A stretch of 64,000 nucleotides of DNA from Hofstenia miamia. Taxonomy: Eukaryota > Xenacoelomorpha > Acoela. Shown here one piece after another: positions 1 through 11,521 of the stretch; positions within the stretch are counted from its first letter, which is position 1; every line of letters begins with the position of its first letter. The notes under the pieces are model-generated. The model was given only the letters and a program-made list of their open reading frames with translations. It did no database searches and was not told where the DNA came from. Made by a program: the position numbers and the translations under genes. Location: assembly GCA_004352715.1 (NCBI GenBank), contig SCFE01000090.1, positions 683,196 to 747,195 on the forward strand. Reading direction: 5' to 3'.

Positions 1-748
1 TATATATATATATATATACATTGTGGTAAAAAAAAAAGCTCCGACCACTTCACATTTTTACAATTTATCTATCTTTCTCAGTCAGGTAATCGTTATTTGA
101 TTTAATGTTGTTAATTAATTATAACGAAACTATAACAAAGTTTGTTTAAATAACAGGAAAAACGATAAAAGATGTGTTCACATTTTTTGTATTTCAATAT
201 TTTGTATGATGTCTCTTTGCTTTGAGTACTGCGGAAGTCCTGCGGGGCATTGATTCAATGCGATATGCACAAATTTTGGGAGTTTTGTGCAGTAATTGAT
301 AGGTAATGTCTCATCATTTTTACCGTACTCCAGGAAAGAGAAAGAAATACTGTTCTAAATAATCAACTCTGACACACCGGTTACAGATATCAACTAAATA
401 TATATGTACATACATAATTCAATTGAAAAACTACACATACATGTACATTTATAATAACCTAAAATTCTAGAAAACATAAATTTCTTGAAATAACTTTAGT
501 ATCTTATCTTATTAAACAATATTCAGTGAAATAACGATGGCCTAACTGAAAAAGATAAATAAATTGAAAAATGTGAAGTGATCGGATACTGTATATATTA
601 AACAATGATATCAATTGATCCACCATCTGGAGGCGATCGTAAATGCTATTAAGTTACAATTTATTCTATGACAAGGAAAACACATTTCATATTTATATAC
701 AAACCGAGAAGTTATATGTTTAACACATATATATATATATATATATAC
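1..748. other. AT-rich non-coding DNA with (TA)n at both ends
   Basis: (TA)n runs occupy about 1-18 and 727-748. Between them is A/T-rich sequence with frequent stops in all frames and no recognisable gene, RNA or transposon end. The second TA tract runs straight into an assembly gap. Confidence 0.6.
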
Positions 749-1748
749 NNNNNNNNNNNNNNNNNNNNNNNNNNNNNNNNNNNNNNNNNNNNNNNNNNNN
801 NNNNNNNNNNNNNNNNNNNNNNNNNNNNNNNNNNNNNNNNNNNNNNNNNNNNNNNNNNNNNNNNNNNNNNNNNNNNNNNNNNNNNNNNNNNNNNNNNNNN
901 NNNNNNNNNNNNNNNNNNNNNNNNNNNNNNNNNNNNNNNNNNNNNNNNNNNNNNNNNNNNNNNNNNNNNNNNNNNNNNNNNNNNNNNNNNNNNNNNNNNN
1001 NNNNNNNNNNNNNNNNNNNNNNNNNNNNNNNNNNNNNNNNNNNNNNNNNNNNNNNNNNNNNNNNNNNNNNNNNNNNNNNNNNNNNNNNNNNNNNNNNNNN
1101 NNNNNNNNNNNNNNNNNNNNNNNNNNNNNNNNNNNNNNNNNNNNNNNNNNNNNNNNNNNNNNNNNNNNNNNNNNNNNNNNNNNNNNNNNNNNNNNNNNNN
1201 NNNNNNNNNNNNNNNNNNNNNNNNNNNNNNNNNNNNNNNNNNNNNNNNNNNNNNNNNNNNNNNNNNNNNNNNNNNNNNNNNNNNNNNNNNNNNNNNNNNN
1301 NNNNNNNNNNNNNNNNNNNNNNNNNNNNNNNNNNNNNNNNNNNNNNNNNNNNNNNNNNNNNNNNNNNNNNNNNNNNNNNNNNNNNNNNNNNNNNNNNNNN
1401 NNNNNNNNNNNNNNNNNNNNNNNNNNNNNNNNNNNNNNNNNNNNNNNNNNNNNNNNNNNNNNNNNNNNNNNNNNNNNNNNNNNNNNNNNNNNNNNNNNNN
1501 NNNNNNNNNNNNNNNNNNNNNNNNNNNNNNNNNNNNNNNNNNNNNNNNNNNNNNNNNNNNNNNNNNNNNNNNNNNNNNNNNNNNNNNNNNNNNNNNNNNN
1601 NNNNNNNNNNNNNNNNNNNNNNNNNNNNNNNNNNNNNNNNNNNNNNNNNNNNNNNNNNNNNNNNNNNNNNNNNNNNNNNNNNNNNNNNNNNNNNNNNNNN
1701 NNNNNNNNNNNNNNNNNNNNNNNNNNNNNNNNNNNNNNNNNNNNNNNN
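749..1748. other. Assembly gap, exactly 1000 N
   Basis: This is a block of exactly 1000 N directly after a (TA)n tract. The round number suggests a fixed placeholder, so the real distance is unknown. The gap lies just beyond the 3' end of the Penelope-like element. Confidence 0.98.
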
Positions 1749-1779
1749 AACTAAATATAAATGATCTTATTACATACAC

Positions 1780-2702
1780 TTAGAATAAATTTAAGGTTAT
1801 CATGCTTTGTTGTCGATTTAATAATTTACCCTTTGTTGTTTCTTTTATATATATTGCCTCTGCTATTTTCGGATGTTTAGTTTTTAGTAAAATTTTAAAT
1901 TGATCTTCCTTAGTTTGATGGTGATGGGTAAAAATTTCTGAATTCAGATGACCTCTTAAATTCTCATTAGATCTTATTCCCAGATGTCGCTTAGTTTCAC
2001 CGATATATGATTTATCGCAATCATCACATCTATATTTGTATACTAGGAATGAAACTAAGTTTTTTGGGATATTGTCTTTGTTATTAAACATATCTTTTGT
2101 TTTAAAAGTTGTAAAAATCGGGGTGATCTTAGTAATTTTTAGTTTTGTATTCAGATTTCTCACTCTTTTCTTGAATTTTTCAACTTGGTTACTTAGATAT
2201 GGTATTTTCAAATAGACTTCAATTTTCGTTCTTTGTTGGTATTTTTCACATATTGCTGGTTTTCTTTGCAGTAATCATTTTCAAATAGATAATCTGAATA
2301 TTTTCTTAAAATATTATGAGGATATCCATTTCGTTCTAAGATGGTAAAAATTTGATCAAAGGCATTAACTGTATGTTCGAATGTCGAACAGATTTTATAT
2401 GCTCGATCAAATAATGCTTTAATTGTATTCAATTTATGTGAGATATTACAAGTAGAACTATATGGGATGTATAATCCTGAGTTGGTTTCTTTTATTGCTT
2501 GCTTGTTTCATATGATGTGATAAAGTTACGAACACAAACATCTAAAAATGCTAATTTGTTTTCTTTTTGATTTTCCTTTGTGAATTGGATTTCAGAAATT
2601 TGGGTATTAAGATATTCTAAGAAAATGTTTGATTCCTCTTGGTTATTGAAAATTGCAAAAATGTCGTCCACATATCGTATGTAAAGTTGTGGATTGGTTA
2701 CA
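1780..2702 (-). pseudogene. Penelope-like retroelement, 5'-truncated (RT palm/thumb + GIY-YIG endonuclease)
   Basis: Read on the minus strand, three frame-shifted blocks follow the order expected of a Penelope-like polyprotein. Block 1 (about 2702-2492) has the reverse-transcriptase catalytic motif RYVDDIFAIFN, with YVDD at 2674-2663, then a KLAFLDV motif, and ends at a stop. Block 2 (to about 2220) continues as GLYIPYSS, KALFDRAYKICS and ERNGYP, the thumb/linker region of this family. Block 3 (2211-1780) has YKYRCDDCDKSYIGETKRH, a C-x2-C pair just before the YIG of a GIY-YIG nuclease, and the conserved downstream Glu in EAIYIKE. Known of the family: RT and GIY-YIG endonuclease together mediate target-primed insertion, often near chromosome ends. 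The RT finger domain and everything upstream are missing; homology stops at about 2702, where TA-rich sequence begins. Two frameshifts make it non-functional. Identification is firm; element boundaries are approximate. Confidence 0.88.
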
Positions 2703-5520
2703 TATATAAATATATGCTAATATATAATATACTTTTACATATGTAGAAATACACACACAACCCAGAAGTGGTATAGTGTATAAAAACAAAAGGCATAACT
2801 TGGAAGAGACATTGATACATTATTAAGACCATTGAATTATGAAGTTTTATAATCAACTATAAACTACAAAATAAAAAACGTACTTTGGATTAGAAGTCTG
2901 ACAAATTTTGTAGCTTTAGACTGGCCTGTGCTCAGTGTTGTGAAGTGAGCATTAAAAATTCGGTCTCATTAACAAAAATATTTTTTAGCAATTTGAATAT
3001 AAAACAATGCGATTTGTAACATTTTGAAAAATCCAGCGAAACTAAAAGAGTTATTGCAACGGTATAAAGCGATTCTCTATAATAATTGCAGCACCTCGTC
3101 ATGTATAATCTCAAAGGAGCACTAGCGTCAATTAATTTATTCCCCAAATTTAATTCAATATAAAAAATAAAAGCCACATTTAAGCGCAGCGCCTAGAAGA
3201 AAATTATCAATACTTTTAAGAGCACTACAATCTTCAACACAAAGCAACAATTAGTACAAACAATGGAGGAGAATTTTCCTATTAGCCGAAGTTCATCAAC
3301 ACAAGTATAAACAAGCAAATGCTTTTCACCTTCATTTGACGTGACAACTATTCAGTTTTAAAAGGGCAATACAATACCCATGATTAATTCATCTTGTTGT
3401 TAACACAAGCCGTTTCAACATTCTTTGCATTGAAAGTTCCTCAAAAGATGTAAAAATGTTTGATAGATTTAGACACAAATTGCTCCTAAACGGTTTATTG
3501 TGAACAATTTAATAGCAAGTGACGCGTGTTGGTAAATTAGAACTTGGCCCATTTTCTTACAGTAAATTTAAGCAAATTAGCAACAATTTCTCTCATGCGA
3601 ATCGAAAATTCAGGTCACCATCAACAGCTATACGAAATTAGCTTTGATTTAAATCTCGCATGTTTGAGAAATGTCATACATCTCTTTTACAGTTTAGCGA
3701 ATTTGTGTTTCTACCATGTGTTATATTGCAATAAATGATTTCTGTTTTTACAACGCTAAGAAACGAATAATTTTCGGTATTGCATCAAAGTAAGAATATT
3801 TTAGTACAACCTGCCTGACCAGGCCATGCTAAAATATTCCAATAATGTATTAACTTAAGAGAAATTCTGACCTCAAAATCTTCGGAATTCAATTATTCGA
3901 ACCAATCAGTTCGAAAAAAACAATTGTGGTCACAGATGTGGAGAAGTATGAAGACATATGCACATCTGCAGTTTAGGGGGTTGAGGAAGTCGTTATTGGA
4001 TTTTGAGAGATGGAAATCATGATAGTATAAAATGCACATAGGCATATATGTCATTGAGTTAATTATTTTAAAACCAATAGCTTTGAATATGACAAGAAAC
4101 TCAAATTTGAATTCGGCGCTGAAATCCAATTTCTACACAGCATTGAAAAAATTTTGAAGTTTGTTTCATTTTTAAAGAATCACTTCAGATCTTGCAATTT
4201 CCAGATACTTTATCCTGATAAGGTAAAGCTAGACCGGGAATAAGAGCTTATACATTTAACAGAAACTTTTTGAAAAATTTAAGAGACTTTATAGTTATTT
4301 TTTTATAGCTTGGAGTAGCGTTGCTTTTGTTTTTCATGGTAGAGGTATGAGTTGTCTTAAGATTTTAATTTGTCTTAGTTTTATTGGTAATAAATGCGCT
4401 TTTTTAGAATATTGTAAAACATAGACCTACCCGAATTAGATATTTCATAAAATTTAGATATAAATAAAAAATTTAGCACTACCTTTAAATTCAAAAGACA
4501 TTTTTCTTCCACAGCCCAACAAAAAATCTGAACAAAATCAAAGCTCGGGCTCAATTACTCTGAGAGATTCAAAATCATGTCCAAACCAATTAGGAATATA
4601 CTGATAAATTATTGAAAATTCGTCAATACCCTCCCAAATAAATGTGAAAACAGCAGCAGGAACGCAAGGCCAAATGCAAAGGAAGTTGGAAAAAGGGCCG
4701 AATGAACAGACTTAGCTAATTTGAAACTCTTGATGAGAATATGTAATAGTAGAAAGCTTGTCCAATATTTTAGAATATCTGTTGTACATATAGTGATGAC
4801 CATATTTATAATCTTTTTAACAGATCTGTTGTATTATTGTTATAATTAACCAATTTCGTTAGTTATGTAGTGAAGTTGCACGAGTTTTGCTCTATCTTTT
4901 ACCCTCACCCGCTAATGCTGAGTAGTTTTTTTCAAATGCATCATTTTTTCCGAAAATCTAAAACCATCTCAGTTGTTATTCAACAAAGTTTAGTAAAACA
5001 ATTGATATATTATAGTTTCGGTTAAGTTGAATAATGTGGCCTACACTGGTTCTGCATCAGGCATTCTATTTGAGGCCAGCTAAAAAAATTATTTAGAAAG
5101 ATTATCATCTTCTCAAAATTAAAAATAGATTTCAAAAGCAATATTTTGGAGAATTTTTTTAACCATAAATGTCAGCCTGCCCCCCTCCTCATCAAAATTC
5201 CTGTACATAATGTTTAAATAGTAAAGCAATATTATGTTTATATTATAATGGAAATAGTTAACTAATACTCATGATTAAATTAGTTCAAGAGAATGTCCCG
5301 TAAAATAAAATTGATGTAGGGGTAGTTTTTCACTTTTCTACTCTAGAAGAAATTCATTTAATCAGTGTCAGCAGTTTGCTCAAAATTATTTATTCTTATC
5401 TTCAAAGTGTTGTAATTAAATATAATTGTTTGGCTTCAGCGAACAAATAATTGATTTATTTTTATAAATGTTCACTTAAGAATTAATGCTTCTGCAATCT
5501 CTTTGTTTTTCTCTTTACAG
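2703..5520. other. AT-rich non-coding DNA
   Basis: I see no gene here. Open frames are short and low in complexity. The only structured site is a nested inverted repeat at 3794-3839, listed separately. Confidence 0.55.
3794..3839. repeat. Short nested hairpin
   Basis: GAATATTTTAG at 3794-3804 pairs perfectly with CTAAAATATTC at 3829-3839. Inside the loop, GCCTG-AC-CAGGC forms a second stem. No flanking duplication identifies a transposon. It could be a tiny foldback element or a chance palindrome. Confidence 0.5.
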
Positions 5521-5728
5521 ATAACTTCAAAATGTTCAGCAGACCGTAAAAAGTTTTTCAAGTTTTGCAAAAGTATTTATTTTATGTTCAGACGAAAAGA
5601 AAATCTTTCACAAAGGAATGAGATGCTGTNATAACTTCAAAATGTTCAGCAGACCGTAAAAAGTTTTTCAAGTTTTGCAAAAGTATTTATTTTATGTGAA
5701 AATCTTTCACAAAGGAATGAGATGCTGT
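5521..5728. repeat. Head-to-tail near-duplicate around a single N (assembly join)
   Basis: A 109-base segment (5521-5629) is repeated at 5631-5728 after one N at 5630. The copies match throughout except for about 11 extra bases (TCAGACGAAAA) in the first. A lone N between copies points to an unmerged contig overlap, with the indel probably reflecting two haplotypes. Confidence 0.8.
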
Positions 5729-7272
5729 CTATTGTAAAGTGATTAACAATAATTTCTGACATTTGTGTTCTGTATGATAACCTATTCTCAATATTTTCCT
5801 GTATTATGTCTACTTAATATTGAAAATACTAGAAAATAACATTGATTTCTCAGTTTATTAGGATGACGCATCAATTCATCCATTTCAATATACCAATAGC
5901 TCAAATATTTAATATGATTTCCCTTCAAATGATATCAGTGAAACTCCAATCAACGTTTTTTACTTTCATTCACTTCTATTTAAAGTTCAGTAATAAAACC
6001 AATGCAAACCAATTGGAAAGGAAACTAAGCAGTGAAAAATGAAATAGCCTTTTTTAACCCATAATACTAATTAATTTACAGCATACTTGATTTACTTTGG
6101 ACACTCCACTAATTCGATTATTGCATTACATAACTGCTGGTATTTGAAATTATAAATACTGATCTTTGTAATGCACTTTAAAAGAAATCAACTTTTAAGC
6201 TTAGCCCCGCTTCAGGTGTTTACATTAGCTCTGTATAATCAAGTGTCATTTATTTATTTTCTATTAAATTTATAGAATGTGTAAATAAATTTTAGAGAAG
6301 AGTAAAATAAATTTTAAGATAATGAGTGTATGCAGTTATTTTTATTGATTCAATATTATATTGTTTGAGCATTGAAGGCATGGCTATAAATTTTCAAACT
6401 AAATGCAGGTTTTTATGTAAATAGAAATTGTTAATAAAACAATTTCATTTCTTGAAACATGTTGAGATAAGAAACACGGGCTGCTCTCACATTGAGTAAA
6501 ATAATTACTATGGGATCACAACAATTGCAACATATACTCTCATTCATAATGAAATTGTCATGAACTGGCTAGCAGAAGCATACTGTACTTATTAAGGAAA
6601 ACTAAAAAAACTAAGTTTAACTGAACTTAACAATACACACAGCCAATCATTTATAGAACGAAATTATGATCTTTTAGAAAACTATTACAAGTTACTTCTT
6701 CAACTTTGTTCAGATATAATTCTAAACCCAACTACCATTACTAGCAGTGGTCGCTAAATTTAAGCTTCAAATTTACTTTATAGCTTATCAAATTTTTAGA
6801 TGTTTACAGAAGATTTCTTAAAGCCCAAATGGATATATTAATAAGACAGTGTGAAGTTACAAATCAGTGAATGATGACATGTGTTTGCATTTGTTTACAA
6901 AGGATTTTTAAGCACTTGCAGATGTTTGTAATTGGAATTTTGTCTATCGTATCTTTCCAATCAATATGTTAAGCAATTTTTGTAGTAACACTTAACCTAA
7001 AAATATTCGCTATTTCCAAAATGTTAATGGAGACAATCGCAGTAGGGTTAAAGAAGCAATCTTCCCATTACGTAATAAAGATGTGATTAGATTTTAATTA
7101 TGCAAAATCTGCAATAGAAAAAACGACAAAACATTGCATTGTTGAAAAATTATTCAAAGCATTCTCTTAATAGCCTGTCAGCAAATCCTTTATTCCATTC
7201 TATTTGATGTAATCTCAAAGGATGCTAAAATAATACTCTATGTATTTACAATATTTACATAATAATATGTAT
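5729..7272. other. AT-rich non-coding DNA
   Basis: No gene, RNA or transposon end was recognised. Open frames are short and have no family motif. The stretch ends at a single N (7273) inside a (TA)n tract. Confidence 0.5.
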
Positions 7273-7273
7273 N

Positions 7274-7294
7274 TATATATATATATATATATAT
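7274..7294. repeat. (TA)n microsatellite next to a single N
   Basis: A run of alternating TA follows the N at 7273. It lies immediately upstream of the decayed IS630/mariner-like transposase and may have replaced or obscured that element's 5' terminal inverted repeat. Confidence 0.9.
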
Positions 7295-7325
7295 CGGAAT
7301 TTATAATGCTAATATCATTTGAGAT

Positions 7326-8323
7326 ATGGACATGCAAACTCGCCTTCAAATTATCAAATTATTTTATGCCAATAAATCATCACTTATCTTAACATTGCGG
7401 GCATACAATAAACTAATTTCATCCAATCAAAACACAATCACTGTACATGCTATTTCTCCTTTGGTAAAGAAGTTCGAAGAAACATTTTCCCTTCATGATA
7501 AACCTATAAGTGGTCGTCAATCACTTGTGGAAGAGAGAAAGATTTGGTTACGGAATCACTCCAAACTTTGCAATCTGCAAACCATCATGGTCATGCCTCA
7601 TCAACTCATGTTTCCAATGCTACTGGCATTCCAGCACGCAGTGTTCGTCGTATTTTGAGAAAAGAACTAGGCCTATGCCCATATAAACTCGCAACACATC
7701 AAGTAATTACAAATAATGATAAAAAATGTCGCTTGGAATTTGTAGAATGACTTTCAAACAATGATGGGATGCTAGATAAGATTGTGTGGACAGACGAGGC
7801 ATACTTTACAATGGATGGGCAAATTAACAAACGTAATTGCGTAATTTGGGGATTTCAAAAACCTTAACAAACAATCGCAAAAGAAATACATTCACCCAAG
7901 GTTTGTGTGTGGGTAGGCTTTTCTGCAGAAGAGAAGATGTTTTCCCAGAATTACAACGAAGAAGAAAGTTGAAAAAAATAATTTTCCAACACAATGGTGC
8001 CCCTCCGCACTTTGATACCACAGGTTTGTAATTTTTTGAAACGAAACTTCCCCCAAACAGAATCAATTGCAAGAGGAGTTGGAGAAGCATGGCCTCCTCG
8101 CTCATCTGATCTCTCACTAGTAGATTATTGGTTCTGGGGTATGATAAAAGCTCGGGTTTATCACAATTATGTGCCATCAACACTTGATGAACTGAAGCAA
8201 CGCATAGAACTTGAGATAAACAAGGTAACTCGTGATTAATTGTTTGCAGCTCTTATGAATTTGCACAGTAGAACAGATTGGGTGTGTCAAATGAATGGAG
8301 GAACATTTTCTCATCTTCAATAG
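7326..8323 (+). pseudogene. IS630/mariner-like transposase (DUF4817 + DDE type), decayed
   Basis: About 333 codons, near the family's usual length, broken by frameshifts and stops. The N-terminal helix-turn-helix block reads MDMQTRLQIIKLFYANK to KPISGRQS. The frame then shifts to a second DNA-binding block containing ARSVRRILRKELGLCPYKL and RLEFVE, then a stop. The nuclease has KIVWTDEAYFTMDGQINKR (first catalytic Asp present), then in another frame FQHNGAPPH where the family has QQDGAPPH, so the second catalytic Asp is Asn. It ends with WPPRSSDLSLVDYWFWG (third acidic position present). The C-terminal NGGTFSHLQ ends at the stop at 8321. The family cuts and pastes at TA. No TIR is visible: the 5' side is a (TA)n tract and the 3' side has no inverted partner. 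A dead copy; family assignment is strong. Confidence 0.88.
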
Positions 8324-8484
8324 CATAATTTGTTATTGTTTTCTCAAAATTCCCATATTCTAGCTATGGTCTAATAAATTTTTTATGTATGGAATTGTTT
8401 TTTTAAATAATTTATAACCTTATAAAGTATGTATGCGACTTATGGCCGACCCGGTATATATATATATACATATAAATATATATA

Positions 8485-8683
8485 NNNNNNNNNNNNNNNN
8501 NNNNNNNNNNNNNNNNNNNNNNNNNNNNNNNNNNNNNNNNNNNNNNNNNNNNNNNNNNNNNNNNNNNNNNNNNNNNNNNNNNNNNNNNNNNNNNNNNNNN
8601 NNNNNNNNNNNNNNNNNNNNNNNNNNNNNNNNNNNNNNNNNNNNNNNNNNNNNNNNNNNNNNNNNNNNNNNNNNNNNNNNNNN
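8485..8683. other. Assembly gap, 199 N
   Basis: 199 N follow a (TA)n-like tract at about 8455-8484. Unlike the other two gaps the size is not a round placeholder, so it may be an estimated distance. Confidence 0.97.
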
Positions 8684-9150
8684 TTTGCTTGAACAGCTTA
8701 AAATCGCAAAATGTAGTAAATTAATTTCTTTCAAGTAGTGGAGACTGTTTTTTCAACATTATGAATTAGCTAAAATTAGTTAACGTAATGAATATTAATC
8801 GTGAAAACAAAATAAACATTGTAAAAATATACAATATTTGTGTCATTAAGTGGACGATACGAAGGATCAATGTGACTGTATGATGTATACTTGCTGTATG
8901 TTCGGTCTTACTTTACTTAAGGATATTATTTCGAAGTTTAAGGGTTGTTGTAACCATTTACTCTAAAGTTAAGCAGCCGTGCAAACCACATATTTAATTA
9001 CTTATTGTTCCATATTTTACGCTTGATTTTCAGTTCGAAAAAAGAACCTATTGTTAAGCTATTGACAAGTTCGTTTAGTTTTAACTTTTACGAACTTGAA
9101 TAATTGTATAATTTGAAAAGAATTCGAAAAAAAATTTAGTTAAAAATTTT
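8684..9150. other. AT-rich non-coding DNA
   Basis: No gene or transposon feature was recognised between the gap and the foldback element that starts at 9151. Confidence 0.5.
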
Positions 9151-9395
9151 TTGCTGTTACAAAACACCAATATATGGGTAATTTTACAAAACACCAGTAT
9201 ATGTGAAATCAATGAAAAATCTCCATTTGGAAATTTTTGAAAAAAAAAATTTCAAAATGTATTAAAACCTCATATTTACATGCCATTAAGACGATCACTA
9301 ACTTTTTTTGAAAAAAAATATACCTGAGGTACCGTACCTGAAAATGGTGCTTTGTAACATACAAAATTCACATTTCTGGTGTTTTGTAATAGCAA
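9151..9395. mobile_element. Foldback MITE, 245 bp
   Basis: TTGCTGTTACAAAACACC at 9151-9168 is matched in inverted orientation by GGTGTTTTGTAATAGCAA at 9378-9395, with one mismatch in 18. A second internal copy of TTACAAAACACC lies at about 9183, and a related GGTGCTTTGTAACAT at about 9343, so the ends carry repeated subterminal motifs. No protein is encoded. A related motif (GTTACAAATCACCAATAT) follows just outside at about 9410. The target-site duplication is unclear, so the superfamily is not assigned. Confidence 0.7.
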
Positions 9396-9423
9396 TTTCG
9401 CATTAGTATGTTACAAATCACCA

Positions 9424-9426
9424 ATA

Positions 9427-9472
<46 letters not shown>

Positions 9473-9476
9473 TATA
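9424..9476. repeat. (TA)n microsatellite
   Basis: About 50 bases of alternating TA with occasional G or C interruptions, just downstream of the foldback MITE. Confidence 0.95.
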
Positions 9477-10313
9477 ATTAGAAAATTGGAAATTCCTGCC
9501 AAATTAGAACGCTTTTTAAATACTCTATTCCATATAATTTGCAAGCTTCAACGTTTTGAGGGGCTCGTTGACAATTGCGATGTTTGGGTTTTTGTAAATT
9601 AATAATTGATTTCCTACTTGGTTCTTCGTACCAGAATTGTTATTAATATTTTAACAAATTTTTTATTGGTGAACAGTGAAGCAATTTAGCAATTAGATAT
9701 AACCTCTTTTTTCTCTTTTCGAATTGCACAACATGCAAATTTAGAGTAAACTAAAATCAGATTTTAGGCCGATTATAAAGGAGAAACTTAGAATGAAAAT
9801 TTCAATGTAATTTTAAAAACTACTTAACAATAAATATTTTTTAATTGCAAGGTTTAATTCCCTGTATTTTATAAGATTGCTTGTTTATCTTCTGTATTTA
9901 GGTTTAAATGATAAGACTTAATATCCTGTCATATCCAATTACTAAGTGTGCGTGACAAAAATAGTTTGAAATAAAGCTGTAAATCAATCATGTTCAATGT
10001 TAAAATGGGATATTTTTGGAAAGCTAGATTTCGTAGAGCATAATGATTAGTTTTCGAATATAAGTTATGACTAAACGATACCTACTATTAGTGAATCACA
10101 ATACACAAACTTCAAGATCTAAGGAAAGTACAAAATAAATCTAGACATAAATTAATATGATTTTATTTAGATATCTGCAAAATCATTTGAGCAGTTCGTT
10201 TTTTATGTATACAAAGAAAGCAGGCATTTAAGTGAAACTAATAAATGCTTAAAAAACGCAATGTACAAACAATATAATAACACAATGTAGAATAGTTAAT
10301 TCAAAAAAACTCA
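9477..10313. other. AT-rich DNA between microsatellite and Tc1 coding region
   Basis: No gene was recognised. It should contain the missing second end of the Tc1 element, but I could not find an inverted partner of the terminal repeat at 11498-11519 here. Confidence 0.45.
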
Positions 10314-11333
10314 CTAATATTTTGTATGTCCGCCATTATTGTCCAAACATGCAGCAATGCGATTTGACATTGACTCGACCAGCTTTCTGCAGTAATAACC
10401 AGTAATCTCTGTACACCATACCACTTTAATTTGCTCCTTCAGATCGTCAAGTGATGTGCATTGGCGCTTCCTCAGACAGTTTTTGATTTGATGCCAGCAA
10501 TTTTCTATGACGTTGAGGACTGGGGAGTTTCCTGGCCAGTTCTCAAGCAGCCGAAAGTCTTGTGATGCAATCCACTGTTTCACAAATTTGGCGCTGTGGC
10601 AAGGAGCACCATCTTGTTGTAGTACAGATGTTCCGTGAAACTGCATAAACATGGGAACTTTCTCCTGAATTATTTTGAGGTAGGCCTTGGCTGTGACTAT
10701 CTCGTTGTGAGGAACAAAATGCAGACCAGCACGCCCATTCGCAGTTATAGCACCCCAAATCATCACAGAAGGTGCGAACAGACAGTTTTTTGCATGTAAC
10801 ATTCGTTGAATCTTTGGTTTCTTGGTCGTCAAACGTGTGGCCGGTATGATGTAAACTAGCAAATCTTGGATTCGCACTAAACATTACTTGATGCCACATC
10901 TCAGGGTGTAGTGTTGGTATTGCCTGCAGAAGCGCAGCTGGTCTAGAATGTTCTTTGAAGACAATCGGGGTTTGGCTGTCGGTTTGCACGATGGAAGGTC
11001 AAAGGTAGTATTCAATCGGCCCCAAATGGTGCGTGTTGATACATTCTGCACTACCGCACCTAGATTTGCTTTGACTTCAGAAGATGAAGAGAATGGTTGA
11101 TTGACAACGTAACGGTGAATGAGACGGTCAGCCTGAGGGGTTGTCACTTTTGGTCTTCTAGACCGCTTGCGAGAGGAAAAATTTTGCAGTTGCTGATAGC
11201 GAGTAACACTTCTGGATACCGAAGATACTGACACGCCCATTCTAACAGCTATAGCGCGATAATTGTACCCTTCCTCGTGGAAGATATGAATTTGAGCACG
11301 CTTTGTTGGTGAAATTTCACTACCACGGACCAT
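10314..11333 (-). pseudogene. Tc1-family transposase (DD34E), frameshifted
   Basis: About 340 codons, the normal Tc1 size. The start is ATG at 11333. The first block (11333-10887) carries the paired-like DNA-binding region: EISPTKRAQIHIFHEEGYN, GVSVSSVSRSVTRYQQL, a basic RKRSRRPK linker, and the second helix-turn-helix ending in LSSKN. The frame shifts near 10880-10990. There VMFSDESRF of the family reads VMFSANPRFAS, so the first catalytic Asp is lost. The last block (10877-10314) keeps PSVMIWGAIT, SVLQQDGAPCHSAKF (second Asp) and WPGNSPVLNVIENCW, with the catalytic Glu present but the usual P-D-L-N-P eroded. It ends NNGGHTKY. Known function: cut-and-paste at TA. A recent-looking but dead copy. 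Confidence 0.95.
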
Positions 11334-11519
11334 ATTTCAAATTATAATGATAGTGAAAATGTATTGTGTGTAAATCTAAAGTTGTGTTAATTTGATTGGC
11401 TAAATGAATCTGTGGTAAATTCTAAGAAAAAATTGGGAATTCCAGGAATTTTACGACGTTTCCAGGAAATAGCATAAAACACGCTTTAGACATGTTACTG
11501 TTCCCAAACTTTTGGCCAG
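10314..11519 (-). mobile_element. Tc1 DNA transposon with one recognisable end
   Basis: The element holds a near full-length Tc1 transposase on the minus strand. Upstream of the start codon is a terminal sequence, CTGTTCCCAAACTTTTGGCCAG (11498-11519), which read inwards begins CTGGCCAAAAGTTTGGGAA, the usual look of a Tc1 end, followed by the TA target at 11520-11521. The opposite end, expected within about 200 bases beyond the stop at 10314, was not found and may be deleted or too diverged. The stated left boundary is the coding end, not the element end. Confidence 0.8.
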
Positions 11520-11521
11520 TA

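Noticed and set aside
668-1783. Long open frames across the first gap on both strands
   Set aside because: They consist almost entirely of N-derived unknown residues; the flanking residues are TA-repeat translation.
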